Below are positions 22,066 through 33,152 of a DNA stretch of 64,000 nt, piece by piece (the stretch's first letter is position 1; each line of letters begins with the position of its first letter). A program made the translations under genes and the position numbers. Below the pieces are notes generated by a model. That model was not told the DNA's origin. It searched no databases and saw only the letters and a list, made by a program, of their open reading frames with translations. Origin of the DNA: Capsicum annuum. Taxonomy: Eukaryota; Streptophyta; Magnoliopsida; Solanales; Solanaceae. The DNA is taken from the NCBI RefSeq assembly GCF_002878395.1, contig NC_061115.1, positions 215,642,011 through 215,706,010 on the forward strand, in the 5' to 3' direction.

Positions 22066-24441
22066 ATGGATCCAGCCTTGTACAATGCTGCGGTGGAAGG
22101 CAATATCAGTGGTGGTGATTTTTCACTTGCTGAATAGCTGAAAAGCGATGAAGAAAACGAGTACCAAGTGACTCCAATGGGCAACACAATCTTACATGTG
22201 GCGGCTCATTATGGCAGCGCCCATTTCGCGGCAGAAGTCCTAAAGATTACCCCAGCATTGTTATGGCATCAGAGCAAGAAGAACGAGACTCTGCTTCACA
22301 TAGCAGCTAATGAAGGGCACATCAAAGTAGTCCATTTGCTACTTAGTATAGAGGAGCATTATAAGGAGAAACTCATGAGGATAACATATGAGAATGGAGA
22401 TACAGCGCTGCACAAGGCCGTGAGGAGCCGACATCAAGATGTAGCGAGGCTCTTGGTGAAAGAAGATCCTGAATTCGAATTTCCATCCAACAAGGCCCAG
22501 GAGACACCGCTGTATCTGGCAGCTGAGTATGGTCTTCGCGAAGCTTTGGTTGAAATCTTAAACTCCTGCAAGCAACCAACTTCGTCTGCAGGTCCATTAA
22601 ATCGAACACCTCTGCATGCAGCAGTTATTCAGGAACACACGGGTATGTACATATTTTCTTGCCGTTACACTCTCTGTATTAAAATCTCTTTTCGATTCTT
22701 GTACTTCGACTATTGTATAGTATTGTTCTTTTTTGGACTGTTTTGAGATGAGAGTCTATCGGAGACAGCCTCTCTGTCTCTGAGATAGTGGTAAGGTCTG
22801 CGTACACTTGAGATAGTGGTAAGGTCTGCGCACACTCTACCCCCGACCCCCTCAGCGAGAGTAAACTGGGTATTGCTGAATTAACATCTAGCTTCACTTT
22901 GATTTTCCCATAACATTATTGTCTACATAAATTCGGAGTAATCATTTCACATAATCTCAGTAGTATCATTGTAACATACTCCATTCAAATGCATGTAATA
23001 TAAAACTAACATTCACATCACTTGTTTCATGAAACCTCTCTAAAGTCGAAAAACACTCGATTCAATCAAGTTTTTCGGGAGTCAAAAGTGCTTATTTTAG
23101 AGAGTTGTGGTGTTCGGCGCAGTTTTTATGAAAAATTTAAGTGTTTTTGATAGTACCATAAGTTGTTTTTAGAATTTCGAAAAAGTAGTTTTTCTCTATG
23201 TACTTACAAAACCGTATTTGCTGCTCTCATCATAATTTGTATTGATTTAACTCCTTATCATCATCATATTTGACACATGCATCCAGATTGCGCGAGATTG
23301 ATAATGCAATGGAATAAATCTTTGTGTGAGGAACCTGACGCGGGGGGGGTTGGAATTCGCTGCATTTTGCTGCTCTTTTAGGAGTGAAAGAAGTAGTTTC
23401 CGATATGCTTGGGTGGAAAAAATCCTTAGCCTACCTTCCAGCAGGGAGTGAAAATGACTGGACGACGGCAACTCACATTGCAGCCGGTGCAGGTAAGGTA
23501 GACGTTTTACATGAGCTATTAAATCACTGCCTTGCTTGCTGGGAAATGCTCGACAGTAATGGCCGAAATGCTCTTCATGAAGCCATATTATACAGTCAAG
23601 CAAATGTGGTCAGTTACTTATTGAAGCCCACAAAGTGGGATAAGCTTATCGAGGATCCAGACAACGATGGCAACACTCCTCTCCATTTGCTTGCTTCGTC
23701 TAATTTTTGGGGTTATGTGCCTTTGGAATTAAAAGATCATCCCCGAGCAAAGAAGATGTCATACGATAAGGAAAGCAAGACTCCTTCTGACGTAGCAATG
23801 TCTTGCACAGAGTGGACGGCAGACAAGGATAGAATTGCACCTAGCTTGTATCACAATTTCTTTATTTCCGTTGCTCAATTGGGATGACATGTACTCAAGC
23901 TGAACCAGCTTGATCGGCAGAAGATAATTTTCAACCAAGCTAAGGAAAGCGACATAAACATCAAAGGTATCTTGTCAGCAGCTCAAATGCAACTAGTTGT
24001 AGCTACTTTATTAGTCACAGTCACCTTTGCAGCTGGTTTTACATGACCGGGAGGATTTGAAATCGATGCCAATAGCCCTAATAAGGGGATGGCAGTTCTA
24101 ATAATAAAAAAACAGCATTCCATGCATTTGTTATAACGGATGCCATCGCCTTTGCATGCTCCGCTGGTGCTATATTCAGCTACTTCTATATGGCGACAAA
24201 TCCTTGTCCAATGTCCTATCAGGATTTGGGTTATTTGTGGTCTCTCAGTAAAGTTGGAGCTAGATCGCAGCTCGTGGCAATGTCAGCAGTTGTCATTGCA
24301 TTTGTAACTGGTATGTATGCTACTTTAGCACATTCAGTTGGCCTCGCGGTTACTGTCTGTGCCATCGGTTGCATCTCTTTCATTATGTACGTGTGGGCGG
24401 TGCTGAGGCCAGTATGCTGGATACGTGTAGCAAAAAAGTAA
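22066..24441 (+). pseudogene. broken ankyrin-repeat/PGG gene
   Basis: It starts ATGGATCCAGCC like the intact gene and keeps the same exon 1 donor (exon 22066-22642) and exon 2 acceptor (before 23289). Repeats such as NETLLHIAANEGH, GDTALHKAVRSRH and GNTPLHLLASS are readable. Lesions: TAG at 22135; a shift in exon 2 around the G run at 23341-23348; TGA at 23885 where the 12-kb paralog has CGA; TGA at about 24044 replacing the Leu of LPGG; and a four-base shorter A run near 24105 that shifts the frame. The PGG part resumes in another frame at 24190-24441. It has no intron between ankyrin and PGG parts, unlike the minus-strand gene, so it represents a second subtype. It is clearly dead. Confidence 0.85.
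22758..22882 (+). mobile_element. TS-type tail with an internal 28-bp duplication
   Basis: It lies in intron 1 of the broken ankyrin gene. The core phrase TTGAGATAGTGGTAAGGTCTGCG.ACAC occurs twice in a row, and the end reads AAACTGGGTATTG. The TTG tail is nearly lost. Confidence 0.65.
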
Positions 24442-25529
24442 TGTATATGTACAAAAAGTATTTTTGACATGTATACTTCGTGTAATTTTCTATATACATA
24501 ATATAAACTTTCGACAAAGGATGTTCTTTACTGCGTGTGGGTCATGTATCTTCTTAAAAGAGAAGCGTAGAGAGAGACACAAGTGTCAAGTCCACCTTCT
24601 GCACCTCGACTAATTCTACGAGGTATTTGCTATCTACCCCCGTCCCCCCCAAAACCCCCAACACATGTACCGTGTAACTCTCAACAGATTGGAAGAAATC
24701 ACTTAGTGTACTGTCTATTTCATCGGTTGCACTGAACTCGCGATATATATTAGTAATATGTAAGAAAAAGACTAGTGTAATTCATGAATATGAGCAGAGA
24801 CAATGACTTCAAGTGTTAGTAACTAAGTTCCTAAAAATTACAACTACTAGTGGAAAGTTGAAGTGGGTGAAAATTCTACGAGATCAATATTTAAGTATGA
24901 GTTTAAGCCTAGAAAAATGATAATGATATTACTACGGTGCAAAAATGAATAACAACGGTATAATTCAATTCAACATTTTTTGTCATTTGGAAATGCATTT
25001 TTCCCTCAATTTTTCAACATAGGGGGTCAGCTTGCTTCCGCTGGTGATGGGTGGACCGGTGAATGATCCAAAGGACATGTTGTGAACACGGATATTTCAA
25101 CCACGAAGAGGTCCAAGAATTAGACAAACCAACAATAGATTTGAGTGCGATTCGAAAAGAGGCCCAAGAATTAGACAGGTCAAATGTCATTATTATTACG
25201 CTGACCACCAGGTCGTGAGGCTTTCACAAGAGATGTTTTTTATTTACATTCTCGACTCTTAAAAAGAGCGACCTGATAATCTATCTCCGCTATGTTCTTA
25301 GTAAACAAGCAGCATATTGTCAAATGTCATTACTATTACGCTGACCACCAGGTTGTGAGGCTTTCACAAGGGATGTTTTCCATTTACATCCTCGACTCTT
25401 AGAAAGAGCGACCAAACAATCAGAAATTAGACAGGTGCAAGTAGCTTAACCGCCTTATCCATCATTGAAACTATATCCATGTCACACTGAAAACGCGTAT
25501 GTCAAAAACCCATGCAACATAGTCATACC
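24442..25529 (+). repeat. duplicated 3' flank of the PGG copy (second copy)
   Basis: Noncoding, homologous to 12877-13940. Internally, a segment containing GCTGACCACCAGGT.GTGAGGCTTTCACAAG occurs twice (near 25199 and 25339), whereas the 12-kb copy has it once near 13759. A small further duplication has therefore happened here. Confidence 0.75.
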
Positions 25530-25812
25530 CAGGGTTTCGATCTAGTGGTAAGAGCAGACTTGTGAATTAGGCGCACGTGACACGTTTGAACCCTGAAACT
25601 GACAAAATCGTTATACTTAAGTGGAAAAGTATTTTGCCAGGGCTTCTCCACTTCTAACATTTCTTTTTTGAATTGTCTTTCTTTGCGCTGAAGGTCTATA
25701 AAAATTCGGAAACCTCTCTGCCTTCCAATGTACGGGTAATAGCTATGTATACTCTATCCTCCCCAAACTCCACTTGCGGAGTTTTAACTGCGTATATTGT
25801 TGTTGTTGTACC
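25530..25812 (+). mobile_element. tRNA-headed SINE with a TS-type tail (shared insertion)
   Basis: Box A (TCTAGTGGTAAGAGC) and box B-like GTTTGAACCCTG are clear, and the TTG-repeat tail ends near 25812. It occupies the same position relative to a PGG copy as the element at 13941-14235. Confidence 0.65.
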
Positions 25813-25974
25813 ATGGATTATTTAGTGAAGGTACATTGGATCTATAGAATTGTGAAAAATGATCTCCTGCGACAACTTATAATTTGAATAGAAGAAGATA
25901 ACATGTAATGGACTAAAACTGAAATATGTAGTTGAATTATACATTTGCAAGCAATAAGTACAAGTAATAGCTAG

Positions 25975-26905
25975 CATTCATGTTTCTCGGCAGCCTATGA
26001 AACAGACGGTAACAGCAAGACCAAGTGAATGTGATAAAATAGCGAACATACCAGTTGCGAATGCAATTACAACTGCAAACATTGACAAGCACCGACAAAT
26101 ACTTGCGAGATAATAAAGCATTTACGTTGAGGAATTCTACTTTGAGCTGCCATGAGGAAGTAGATGAATATGGCAACAGTTGAGAATGTGAAGGCAATGG
26201 CATTGGAAACAACAAATGCACGAAATGATGTTTTCCTTATTAGGGCTATAGGAGTCGCTCTCAAAACCTCCTGAGAATGTGATACCAGCGGCCGAAGTGA
26301 CTATCATTAGTGAAGTGGCCACAACAATATGGATTTGAGCTACTTTCATACTAATACTTTCAACTTCTGTTTGTTCTGCCTTTTTAGCTTTATCGCAATC
26401 ATCTTCCCTCAATTGCATTTTACCTCCTGTTTTTGTTTCATCATTTGGATTGGGCACGTACTCGTACTTCCGCTTTACCTCAAAGTCACGTTTTCCAAAT
26501 CTACCAATACGACACAAATCCTCCACCAATTTCTCCTATTTTCGTCAATAGTACAGTTTATATTGAGTCTATTGAAAATTTAACACAGTAACTTGTCTAA
26601 CTGAGAACTAATCTGTTCATAGCTTAGGAGACAATGATATCATGTAAAATAAATTCAGGCGAAGGTAGAGCAAGAAATAGAATTACAGTTTTACTTGATG
26701 TTTCAACACCACATCAAGAATGGACAAAATCTGAAGATTTGAGAGTGAACGCGAACCACTCTTTCACTTGACATAATCCGTGAACTAGTATTTCAATATT
26801 TCACCAGCATATACTCAAGCGCAACCAGTATTTGAAAAACAAATGTGAGGCCGCCTACCTTGCATGACAATGCTATATCAAGTGGGGTCTAGTTTTCTTT
26901 GTCAA
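25975..26905 (-). pseudogene. ankyrin/PGG pseudogene (third exon, intron 2 and end of exon 2)
   Basis: The minus strand matches the intact gene from the end of exon 2 (26905-26860), through intron 2, into exon 3 (VEDLCRIGRFGKRDFEVK, then GITFSGGFESD). The PGG motif is changed to SGG. A 20-bp deletion between two TTATTAG repeats at 26237-26243 shifts the frame, and further indels follow in the last helices. Homology ends near 26905, where the 3' flank of the acidic-protein gene begins. Confidence 0.85.
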
Positions 26906-26910
26906 GCCTG

Positions 26911-27752
26911 GAAATTAATGTGGTGTTTGGATTGATTTATTTCAGGTGTCTTTAGCTTTTAAGCACCGTTTAATTTTTGAAGGTGTTTGGGATAACTAAT
27001 CCAAACACATTATTCAAGTCTCTTGTTTAGATATCACCATAATCATTATAAGTGCAAAGATGCACAAAATAGGCAAAAAGAACCTTTTATTATTCAAAAG
27101 AAGTGATCATATCTCATATCATCTTCTCTCAAAACCACAAAGACCAAAGACCCAAGAATATGCATTAACAACATATTCCTACATTCTAGTGACAATAATA
27201 CTAAATAGTACTAGTAATTATATTAGCCTTAAAATATGATAAAAAACCCCCCCCCCCCCCCCCCCACCCACATAAACAAAGCCACCCACCCCAAATTATT
27301 CACCAACCATTACATCATTTTACTCTTCAGCCTTTTCCACTGGAACTTCTGCTGCAGCCACTGGTTCAACATTTGGTGCCTCTGTTTCCTCTACTGCCTC
27401 AGTCTTCACCTCAACCTTTTCATCTTCTGCTACTGCTGCTGCTGCTGGGGCATCTGATGTAAAAATAAATGTAAAACACGCATTTATGAGTAAATATAAG
27501 TATGACTCGAGTCGCGTAATGCATTGTCCTGAAAAACTATTTATTCTAATTAGACACAGCGAAAGAGCGCCCCACACACTCTTATATAAACCTTTTTCGA
27601 GTTCACTAGATATGCTTCTTCTACTGGAGTAGGTAATGAGAGTGTTGAACTTGAACTTCAACGCAATCACTTAGACATAGAGAATTGATCAACCAAACGT
27701 ACCCATGGATGGGCTATTAGATCAGTGGTAGAGCGCAATCCTGATATATAAT
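26911..27752 (-). repeat. source block of the 11.3-12.2 kb duplication
   Basis: It contains the 3' flank, last exon and part of intron 2 of the acidic-protein gene and is duplicated at 11281-12185. A 19-nt C run at 27247-27265 corresponds to an interrupted C tract in the other copy. Confidence 0.85.
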
Positions 27753-28948
27753 TGCATCGTTGTGTCGGGGCCTGTAAGGGCTCTCAGCGACTTGGATAGT
27801 TCAATGTGTTCATTACCGCCTGATCCTGAGATGTGGATCATTAGGCGTGAGAACGGTAACCATTACCTGTTGCCTCCAGCGCGAACCTACTTAAACAACC
27901 TAAAGGCGTGACGCGATCAAGTACAAGTGTCTAATAACTAACCCTAAACCTGATACTTTACTAGAACATTTTGTCCTGACAACTTACCAACAACTTCTGC
28001 TACTGTTTCGGTTTTTGCTTCAGCTTCTTCAGCTACTACCTCCTCTGCTACACCAGAATCCTCCGTTTTCTCGTCAGTAACGGCCTCTTCAGCAGCAGTG
28101 ACAGGGACAACTTGCTCTTCAACAAGAGCAGTTTCTTCTGCTAATGCTGGTGTTGTTTCGGCCGCGGTCTCTTCCACCACCGGGGCTGCTGCTTTTTCTT
28201 CAACTGGAATAACGGTTTCTATCCCTGATGGTGCAACTATCTCTTCTGAGACTGGTGAAGTTTCCTCAATTTTTGGTGCCTCTGGTGCCATTTTCACCTC
28301 GAGTTCAGCTGGTGTGGATTGAACCTTCGTAACCAATACAAGAAAATCAATCAAATTCATTAAGAAAGACATATACGAATTCAGTGGCTTGTGTTTTAAA
28401 CTTATATTTGTACGAGGGCATTCATTGGATACATATTAACAAGCTACATGAGTTCGATGGCAAGTTCACAAGTCATTATAAACTTCAAAGACTGACTTTG
28501 CCTCGATGGCAAGTTCAGTAAGTCATAAACTTCAAAGACTGACTTTGCCTCGATGGCGAGTTCAGTAAGTCATAAACTTCAAATACTGACTTTGCCTCGA
28601 TAGAAAATTCAGAAGTCATAACCTTTTAACATAGAATTAATGGATCTATTAATTCTTGAAGTAGATCATTGGTTGATCATTAAGTTAAAAGATCATATAA
28701 AGCTATCTTGCTCGGATTTTCCAGAAATATTGTTGTATTGACCGTATCGGATTCTTTAAAAATGCAGAGTATCTGACACGCACCAATAGATATTTTTGAA
28801 TAGTCCGAACAACGGAAAATTCTTAAGTGTCAACAATGCTGCTAGTGATTAATTTGAAAGAAGAAAGATTAAAAACCTGGGTGCTAGAGATTAATTTGAA
28901 ATAAATAAATAAATAAATAAATAAATAAAATACCTCAACAGAAGCCAT
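27320..28948 (-). CDS. small acidic Glu/Val/Ala-rich protein (stolon-tip-protein-like)
   Basis: Three minus-strand exons, 28948-28934, 28324-27988 and 27453-27320, join in frame to 161 aa: MASVE, then VQSTPAELEVKMAPEAPKIE and a low-complexity chain of Glu, Val, Ala, Pro and Thr ending VEKAEE. Exon 1 is only 15 nt, and the donor is followed at once by a (TTTA)n run. Low hydrophobicity and composition suggest a disordered, soluble protein. The start and composition recall solanaceous proteins annotated as induced stolon-tip protein; that link is from memory and gives no mechanism. A TATA box lies at 29080-29071. Intron 2 holds a plastid trnI fragment and intron 1 a 47-bp tandem repeat. The last exon exists as an orphan copy at 11814-11681. 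The exon model is firm; the identity is tentative. Confidence 0.75.
27711..27855 (+). other. nuclear plastid-DNA insert: 5' half of trnI-GAU and start of its intron
   Basis: It starts GGGCTATTAGATCAGTGGTA, the acceptor stem and D-arm of plastid tRNA-Ile(GAU), runs through the anticodon stem and then into the group II intron (GGGCTCTCAGCGACTTGG, then GATAGTTCAATGTG, then CCTGAGATGTGGATCAT). The match is clear but carries many substitutions, so the insert is old. The 3' half of the tRNA is absent and it cannot be a working tRNA. It lies in intron 2 of the acidic-protein gene, in the opposite sense. Confidence 0.85.
28470..28620. repeat. three 47-bp tandem units in intron 1 of the acidic-protein gene
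   Basis: The phrase GACTTTGCCTCGATGG recurs at a 47-bp spacing (28495, 28542 and 28589 approximately). Units 1 and 2 are almost identical and unit 3 is more diverged. Confidence 0.85.
28705..28816. mobile_element. foldback MITE, diverged copy
   Basis: The ends CTTGCTCGGATTTTCCAGAA and ATTTTTGAATAGTCCGAACA are inverted relatives of the family at 14912-15036. Confidence 0.6.
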
Positions 28949-29070
28949 TTGAAAAATGGAGAAATAAAATTGAAACCAATAGGATGTAAAGAAAATGTAA
29001 AGATGGAAAAGGGAGAAAAGAAGTAATTTTGATAGTGAGAATGTTGATGAGAAATGATAAATTGAGAGAG

Positions 29071-29080
29071 CTATTTATAG
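29071..29080 (-). promoter_or_regulatory. TATA box of the acidic-protein gene
   Basis: The minus strand reads CTATAAATAG, a textbook plant TATA box, about 122 bp before the start codon, leaving room for a leader of roughly 95 nt. Confidence 0.7.
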
Positions 29081-29257
29081 AGAAAAATAAAATGTACTAT
29101 ATTAATAAAATTAATATAAAATTAAAAAGAAAGAAAAAAGAATCTTGAGGGATATACAAATTGACATCTCACATTACTAACATAAAAGGGTAGGACAAAA
29201 TTTTCATGTCTAGTTGTAAATGTTTTTATTCTTTACTATACATATAGAAATATATAT

Positions 29258-29480
29258 ACTTCCTCAGTTTTAATGTATTTGTCTGAATTTAATTTGATAC
29301 GAAAGTTTAAAAAGCAAAATCCTTTGAAATTTTCTGGTCTGATAGGTAGAATATAAATAAATAATTTTTATTCTTGTAGTCTTAAGTATGCGATGTGAAA
29401 AACTGAAATTAAAAGTTTATCAAAAAAAGAAAAGAGATATTCTTTATGAAACTATTAAAGAAAAAAAAAACAATCAAAAC
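29258..29480. mobile_element. Stowaway-like MITE
   Basis: The left end TACTTCCTCAGTTTTAATGT and the right end AATCAAAACGGAGATAGAA are inverted versions of the CTCCGTTT end. The interior is AT-rich and about 220 bp long. Confidence 0.55.
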
Positions 29481-31160
29481 GGAGATAGAATTAATAATAA
29501 AACAACTCAATAATATTTGTTTTTTTCCTTTTTAATATAAAAGATTTAAGATATTATTGAATAATTAATCCATTTATATCAAAACTATTGTATTGATTTA
29601 GAATTTAAACGTTATAAATTTTGAAATATATATATCTAATTACTCGATCTACATTTAATTTTGGCGCACACACATATATATGATTTAACCCCAAAGTACT
29701 TTCACGAAATCGAGCTACATTACTTTAAAATAAAAAAGGAATTAGCTATGATGAATTCATCGTTAATCTATCGATAAATAGTAATCACTTCATCGATAAA
29801 TAAGATTTTAATAATCTATCGCTAACTAAAATTAGCTATAAATTTTTATTGTCTATCAATAGTAAAAATTCTTACTACCTCATGTGGTATGATGATTTAT
29901 TGAAAAATGCAAAAAGTCACATGGTGTTGGAGGCCATTTGCTATAACAACTATCATATCTTTTTCTTGAATGAATTATAATTGTGTTTTGTGTAGCCTAG
30001 TATATAGGTGACTAGGACCATCATGCTTTCATGTTCTTCTTTGGTTTTATTGCAATTTGGTCCTAGATCTTGAAGTTATTGATTCGGCTGAACTCAATAA
30101 TTTTGATAAAATTAAATATTTGAATTAAGAAATTTACTTAGTTCCTAAGAATATTAATCTATCATTCTATCTCGAAATCAATTACTTTTTGTCCTAAATT
30201 TTATAGCCTATATGTATAAACTTACAATTATTTTTAAGCGGAATATTTGTTATCTTCAACCATCAACATATATGTATGTATCAGGTAACTCTATCCATCA
30301 AGGCTGGAAGCCTAGAACAAATAGGAAGAAATCACTTAGTGGTTTGGCCTTCGAGAAGGCCAAATCTATACGCATTTTTTTGGTGCTTTGGCACCCATTA
30401 AATTAGATGCAAACCTGGTATAATTATATAAGAAAAGTATGAAAATTGATATAAGCTTTAAAAAAACACCCAAAATATCAAGAAGATAGCTGAGTGTTTT
30501 GATTTTCAGAGGAAATCTTAAAGCTTTGGGCGTCAATATGTGTGTTCGAACCTCACGAGCACCCACGATCCCTAAATTCTGAATCTATCGTTGTTTGTCT
30601 TTATTGAAAATTGAAGCTAAGATCTCAAGATGCTCAACCCACGTCAATGACCATCAGGTCATATTCTTTTAAGTGCAATAACTTGATGGATTTTAGGAGA
30701 ATGTTTCTATATCAATTTATTTATTTATTTTGGATTGGAGGGGTAGATTATATTATATATTATCCAATTAATACACAAAACAACTACTATAATACTATAA
30801 TTCATTGAAAAATGAGTTTTATCTTGATGCAATTTTCTATAAGTATTATTGGATCATGCAAGCTAATGGCCATCATGAAAAGCCATGCAAATTACTATCA
30901 ACCCTTCGTCTACGGCAATCATTCACTCTCTTACCTCCTAACAAATAAATTAAAATTAAAAAACTTAAGAAAGTTCGAGATCTATTATTCATATTTATTT
31001 TACAATTAACACAATCATAATTTAAAAAAATTGAAATCAAAGAGCAAGTAAACACACGAAGAAATCAAAAGAAGTAAACACGGAAAGAAGTCAAAAGAGA
31101 TTCAGCGTCACCATATGTACATAATAATAAGTTTAAACGTATACACAATAATTTTTTTTT
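29481..31160. other. AT-rich intergenic DNA
   Basis: I recognise no gene. Two decayed pieces of the SINE family seen at 7098 lie near 30300-30365 and 30540-30665. The only open frames are short and of random composition. Confidence 0.45.
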
Positions 31161-31204
31161 AATCAAAGGGACTTCGAATGAATCGATGAGTCGACGCGGT
31201 CTAT

Positions 31205-31705
31205 CTGAAACATATATGCAATTGTCTACCTCCACAACGTAAAGGTGAGATCTGCGGATATTTTACCCTCATCAGACTTCACTCTGTGAGATTATACTGA
31301 ATGTGTTATTATTTTGAATGAACCCCTTAATTCTATCTGGCTCGGCCCCGAGGTCATGTCATTTTATGGACGTCAATGAGTCGACGGTTAATCAACATAT
31401 AATCGTCTACCTCCACAACGCAAAGGTGAGGTCTCACTTTGTGAGATTATACTGAATATATTATTATTTTTATCATTGCATTTTGAATGAACCCTTAATC
31501 CTATCTGGCTCGGCCCTGAGGTCATGTCATTTTATGGACGTCGACAATTGATCTGAAACATACGTTCTTCTACCTTCACAACGCAAAGGTGAGGCCTCAC
31601 TTTATAAGATTATACTGAACATATTATTATTTTGATCGTTACATCGAATGAACCCCTTAATTCTATCTGACTCAGCCGGATGTCATGTCATTTTATGCAT
31701 GTCCA
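31205..31705 (+). repeat. three tandem units of about 165 bp containing a TS-like tail
   Basis: Each unit has GTCTACCTCCACAACG.AAAGG, then GTGAGATTATACTGAA, GAATGAACCC and CATGTCATTTTATG. The shared GAATGAACCC anchor lies at 31316, 31485 and 31646. The first part of each unit resembles a TS-type tail, so a retroposon end was captured before the unit was amplified. Confidence 0.8.
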
Positions 31706-31879
31706 TATTACAATTTTTGGAGACGCTAGGCCGGCGCTTACTCCAACCCCACTCACAATTTGTCATCATTAAGGGCCCCACACTTTTTGACTCGACTAAT
31801 TTTATGAAATATCTGTTATTTTTTAATCAACATATATGTCATGTAATTTTGACCATATTAAATTTTGAAAATATAAAAA

Positions 31880-32170
31880 TATGGGCAAACAACATAAATC
31901 TCGACAGTTTGGAGTTTAATTACAAAAAATTTTGATATTTTATATAATTAATGAAATTTGTATTTTGGATCTATCGAGATACATAATATATCTAAGTTAC
32001 ATTTTTCCTTTGTAAAGACACACAATTAGCTCTCAATATATTTTTTTTTTCAATTTTGAATCCGTTGAGATACATAATACATACAACGAAGCTACATTTT
32101 TCCCTTTGTAAAGATACATAATTAGCTCCCGATGTATTTTTTTTTTTCCTATTTAGCAAGTGTTATTTTG
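31880..32170 (+). repeat. single arms of the foldback family seen at 44.4 kb
   Basis: GGGCAAACAACATAAATCTC, then TCTATCGAGATACATAATA and AATTAGCTCTCAATATAT, match the left arm of the element at 44411-45070. A second, shorter copy follows in direct orientation near 32060-32140. No inverted partner was found here. Confidence 0.6.
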
Positions 32171-32516
32171 TCTTTCAAAATGTGCAGATAAAAATAATAA
32201 TTTACTTATATTTTGCCTCCCTTGATATTAATTGATATGAATTTTTTAATTTTTATTGAGGATCTATCGAAATCAACCTCTATTTGTCAAGGTACAAATA
32301 AAGTATGTGTATATTTTGTTCTTTTAACTTATTTAATTTGAATTTATTTAGTGATCAGTTTGAACTAAAATTACTCAATTCAAATAAACATTAAGTTCTT
32401 TTTACCTACATTGCCCCCTGATTTTAAAATAAATATTTATTTTATTTTATTTATTTTATTGAATGTAGAGAAACTACATTGTCCTGCCTGGACCCTTCAA
32501 AAACAACATGAATAAT

Positions 32517-32712
32517 CTGACGTGGCAGATTTTTTTGTTGTTGTTGTTGAATTTTATCATAAAGTCCATATAAATCTTTGTGGGACCCATTTAAACCGCC
32601 CATGCTAAAGATGCTTAGGTAATGTGGGTCCCAAATGGAAAGTTTAGATGCTTTTCCAGGTATTAATCTCGTGGACTTTGGGCCCCACTTTGCTTTATCT
32701 GCCACGCTGGAA
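32517..32712. mobile_element. possible short inverted-repeat element
   Basis: CTGACGTGGCAGA at the left and TCTGCCACGCTGG at the right are imperfect inverted repeats. Inside them GTGGGACCCAT and ATGTGGGTCCC are also inverted. I could not place it in a known superfamily or find a target-site duplication. Confidence 0.3.
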
Positions 32713-33152
32713 TTATGTCATTTTCCACCTAAATTTCTGTTCCCTAAAGTCTAAATTTATTACTACTTTTTTAAAAAAAATTATTGGTAGGAAAGATAAT
32801 GATAGTTTGTGTATTTTTATGAAATGTATTACGTACTTCTTTGGTTCATTTTTATTTATTATATTTTTACTTTACAAGTGAAGTTTTTATCATAAATAGT
32901 CATTTTAGCTAGTTTTTGAGGTAGTAGTATGATCTTCATACGCTCTATTCTCTCTATACTCTATTATATGGGAATATAATGAGTATAGTGATGGAGTCGG
33001 AATATTTACTAAAAGGGTTCAGAAGTAAACATACGAACTAGCCATAGGAGCTTTCGTCAACTATATATACATAAAAACTAATTATTTTGATCATGTATAA
33101 ATAGTATAATTTTCTGTCGAAAAGGATTCGAATGAATCCCTTGAGCTAAATC

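Noticed and set aside
22066..24441. Working ankyrin/PGG gene with alternative splicing around the stops
   Set aside because: The stops and shifts lie in both exon 1 and the PGG exon, including the PGG motif itself; no pair of splice sites removes them all.
27711..27755. A tRNA-Ile gene
   Set aside because: Only the 5' half of plastid trnI is present, followed by group II intron sequence with many substitutions. There is no T-arm or 3' acceptor strand, and the 12-kb copy is shorter still.
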